Source of the DNA: Acetobacter farinalis
GTDB lineage: Bacteria; Pseudomonadota; Alphaproteobacteria; Acetobacterales; Acetobacteraceae
Direction: 5' to 3'
Assembly (NCBI RefSeq): GCF_026240015.1
Contig: NZ_JAPIUX010000001.1
Coordinates: 310,001-374,000, forward strand
Length of the DNA stretch: 64,000 nt
The translations under genes were made by a program, and so were the position numbers. Of the stretch, positions 61,735 to 64,000 are shown piece after piece (within the stretch, counting starts at the first letter, position 1; each line of letters begins with the position of its first letter). Below the pieces are notes generated by a model. It saw nothing but the letters and a program-made list of their open reading frames with translations. It was not told the DNA's origin and searched no databases.

Positions 61735-64000
61735 TCAGGTATCTTGCATGTTGCGGGAAAGAAGGAGAGGGCGGCGGTGCCTGCGGCTGAACCGCAGACG
61801 CAGGCCATCCAGCATGAGGTAGATGACGGGTGTCGTATAGAGGGTGAGCGCCTGACTGACGATCAGCCCCCCCACAATCGCAATTCCCAGCGGGCGGCGC
61901 AACTCGGCTCCGTATCCGTTGGCAATAATCAGCGGGGTCGCCCCAAGAGCCGCGGCGACGGATGTCATCATGATCGGGCGGAACCGCAGCAGGCAGGCCG
62001 TGCGGATGGCCTCCAGAGAGGAGAGATTCTGCTCCCGCTCGGCTTCGATGGCGAAATCCACCAGCATGATGGCGTTTTTCTTGACGATGCCAATCAGCAG
62101 GATCACGCCGATCATGGCGATGAGTGAAAACTCCTCCCCGGCGAGTTGCAGCGCCAGCAGGGCGCCCACACCAGCAGAGGGCAGGGTGGAGAGGATGGTC
62201 AGCGGATGCACGTAGCTTTCATACAGCACGCCCAGCGTAATATAGACCGCCGCGAGCGCTGCGATCACCAGCAGGGGTTCATCATTCACGGTTTTCTGGA
62301 ACTGTGCGGCATTTCCGGCAAAGCTGCCGTGGATGGTGGGCGGAATATGCAGGGCTACCTGCGTGGCCTGCATGATCTGCGTGGCGGTTCCCAGAGAAAC
62401 CCCTTTGGCGAGGTTGAATGAAATGGTGGTGGCGACAGACTGCCCCTGATGGTTGATGGACAGGGGGGTGGTCGCTGAAGCCAGTTGGGAGACCAGCGTA
62501 AGCGGAACCATGGTTTCTGAAGAGGTGGTGACAGCCGACCCGTTGGACGCACTCGCCCCACCCGCCAGAGCATTGGCAATCTGGTTTTTGAAGGACTGGC
62601 TGCTGGTGCTGGAGGATGCGCTGTTACCAGAGGAATTGCGTCCGGAGGCATCGCGCCGCACCCGTATGGTGTTGGAGCGTGTGCCACCCCCGGCGGAGCC
62701 ACCGGCAACGCTGACCCAGACCTGAGTCAGGGAGTTGGGGCTGGACCAGTGCTGCGGGTCTGCTTCCATCACCACCCGGTACTGGTTGAGGGTGTTGTAA
62801 ATAACGGAGGCTGAGCGCTGGCCGAAGGCGTCATACAGCGTGTTGGACAAAAGCTGCGGCGTGATCTGCATGCGTGCGGAGGTGTTACGGTCAATCTTGA
62901 CATCAATCGCGGAGCCACCTTGCTGCACGTCTGATGAGAGATCGGTAAATTCCGGGCGGCGTTGCAGGGCTGCCTGAAGCTTGCTGGTCCAGGTGTACAG
63001 CTCGGAGGCGGATTCTCCTTCCAGCGTATATTGATATGCGGCATTGCTCTGCCGCGCGCCCGCGCGGACAGCGCCGGGCTGCATCAGGAAGAACTGTGCC
63101 CCGACAAGGTTGCGCAGCTTGCGCGACATACGCGCAATCAGATCTGCCGGGGTGTCTGTCCGCTGGCTTTTGTCTTTTAGTTGCAGGAACAGGTTCGCCT
63201 GATTGGAGCCGCGCGCGCCAATAAAGCTGGAGACACTCTTCACGTCCCGGTCTTTGATAATAACCGCCTGCACTTCAGCCAGCTTCCGGGAGAGGGCTGC
63301 GAAGGAAATGGACTGGTCCCCCTGCAGATGCCCCATCAGCAGGCCGGTATCTTCCGTGGGGAAGAAGCCTTTGGGCATCTGGATGAAGAGGGCCACAATT
63401 AGCACCAGTGTCAGAGGCAGGCTGAGCAGCACGAGCCAGCGGTGCGCCAGAGCGCCTTCCAGCGTGCGGGCATAGCCCGCCTGCATGCCATCCAGCATAC
63501 GGGTAATGAAGGCGGTGATGCGCCGCAGGATTTCCGGCGTATGGCCGGGCCGGCGCGGGCCAAGAAGCTGGGCCGCCATCATGGGAGTAAGGGTGAGGGA
63601 CAGCACCATGGACACCAGAATGGTGATGGACACTGTCATCGCGAATTCATGAAACAGCCGCCCGGCCAGCCCCCCCAGCAGCAGGATGGGCAGAAAAACC
63701 GCAATCAGGGAAATGGAGATGGACAGCACCGTAAAGGCGACTTCTCCTGTGCCACGGATAGCGGCCTCCCGCGCGGAATAGCCCTTTTCGATATAGCGGG
63801 CGATATTTTCCACCACCACAATGGCATCATCCACCACAAAGCCGGTGGAAACCGTCAAGGCCATGAGGGACATGTTGTCCAGCGAATAGCCCAGCAGCGC
63901 CATGGCACCGAATGTTGCGACAATGGACGTTGGCACCACAACGGCCGGGATAAGCGTCATGCGCCCCGAATGCAGGAATGCCAGCACCACCAGCACCACC
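61735..64000 (-). CDS. RND efflux pump, MdtB/MdtC-like, N-terminus cut by window edge
   Basis: The last 754 residues of an RND pump; the frame is still open at the right edge, so roughly the first quarter lies beyond. TM4 carries LTVSTGFVVDDAIVVVENIARYIE, with the paired Asp of the proton relay, and the VVVENI ending is typical of the MdtB/MdtC group. TM10-12 are complete (IVKKNAIMLVDFAIEAERE). A 68-residue Ser/Gly/Asn-rich block is inserted in the second periplasmic region (62512-62715). The adaptor gene is not visible; it would lie upstream to the right, as in mdtABC. Confidence 0.9.
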   Translation of the reverse strand, partial: VVLVVLAFLHSGRMTLIPAVVVPTSIVATFGAMALLGYSLDNMSLMALTVSTGFVVDDAIVVVENIARYIEKGYSAREAAIRGTGEVAFTVLSISISLIAVFLPILLLGGLAGRLFHEFAMTVSITILVSMVLSLTLTPMMAAQLLGPRRPGHTPEILRRITAFITRMLDGMQAGYARTLEGALAHRWLVLLSLPLTLVLIVALFIQMPKGFFPTEDTGLLMGHLQGDQSISFAALSRKLAEVQAVIIKDRDVKSVSSFIGARGSNQANLFLQLKDKSQRTDTPADLIARMSRKLRNLVGAQFFLMQPGAVRAGARQSNAAYQYTLEGESASELYTWTSKLQAALQRRPEFTDLSSDVQQGGSAIDVKIDRNTSARMQITPQLLSNTLYDAFGQRSASVIYNTLNQYRVVMEADPQHWSSPNSLTQVWVSVAGGSAGGGTRSNTIRVRRDASGRNSSGNSASSSTSSQSFKNQIANALAGGASASNGSAVTTSSETMVPLTLVSQLASATTPLSINHQGQSVATTISFNLAKGVSLGTATQIMQATQVALHIPPTIHGSFAGNAAQFQKTVNDEPLLVIAALAAVYITLGVLYESYVHPLTILSTLPSAGVGALLALQLAGEEFSLIAMIGVILLIGIVKKNAIMLVDFAIEAEREQNLSSLEAIRTACLLRFRPIMMTSVAAALGATPLIIANGYGAELRRPLGIAIVGGLIVSQALTLYTTPVIYLMLDGLRLRFSRRHRRPLLLSRNMQDT

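Overview
The window looks like chromosomal DNA of an acetic acid bacterium (Acetobacteraceae, Alphaproteobacteria). This rests on the moderately high GC, the sequence character of RpoA, EF-Tu and the ribosomal proteins, and the abundance of secreted proline/alanine-rich envelope proteins. Genus assignment (Acetobacter-like) is inference only. No rRNA, tRNA, insertion sequence, phage gene or CRISPR array is visible.

Region 1 (1-17.7 kb) is mixed housekeeping and envelope functions. It holds the 3' part of a PLP-dependent serine/threonine dehydratase, a lipoprotein, an EcsC-family protein, a D-2-hydroxyacid dehydrogenase with a 61-aa membrane protein, and aat. These are followed by a three-gene run of secreted proteins, two of them diverged tandem paralogues, whose end overlaps a convergent 1086-aa AsmA/YhdP-like protein. 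Next come glnE, bcp, a Gly/His/Trp-repeat secreted protein, and an overlapping pair of carboxylate transporters (DctA plus an MHS-type MFS permease).

Region 2 (17.9-27.6 kb) runs in one direction: rmuC, an OmpR-type response regulator and its histidine kinase, overlapping end to end. After 116 nt it continues with a complete tripartite RND efflux operon (pump, adaptor, outer-membrane factor) joined by ATGA overlaps.

Region 3 (27.7-55.5 kb) is the core transcription/translation block: rplKAJL-rpoBC, then rpsL-rpsG-tuf, the S10 and spc clusters through secY-adk, and rpsM-rpsK-rpoA-rplQ. It is almost canonical. Two departures stand out: secE-nusG is not upstream of rplK (the efflux operon is), and fusA is absent between rpsG and tuf. 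Intergenic spacers carry strong hairpins and plausible promoters. Intrinsic terminators follow rpoC and rplQ.

Region 4 (55.5-64 kb) begins with about 820 nt lacking a convincing gene. It contains a (CT)13 microsatellite and a short hydrophobic ORF with a repeated Leu-Val core. Then follow a three-gene sulfonate/nitrate/taurine-type ABC importer and two small stress-type membrane proteins (ElaB/YqjD-like and DUF1328). On the opposite strand lie a proline-rich exported protein, a second NodT-type outer-membrane factor, and the C-terminal three quarters of an MdtB/MdtC-like RND pump that runs off the right edge. I found no convincing wholly new multi-gene system. The least explained items are the 4.9-7.4 kb secreted-protein cluster, the low-complexity inserts in the second RND system, and the post-rplQ spacer.
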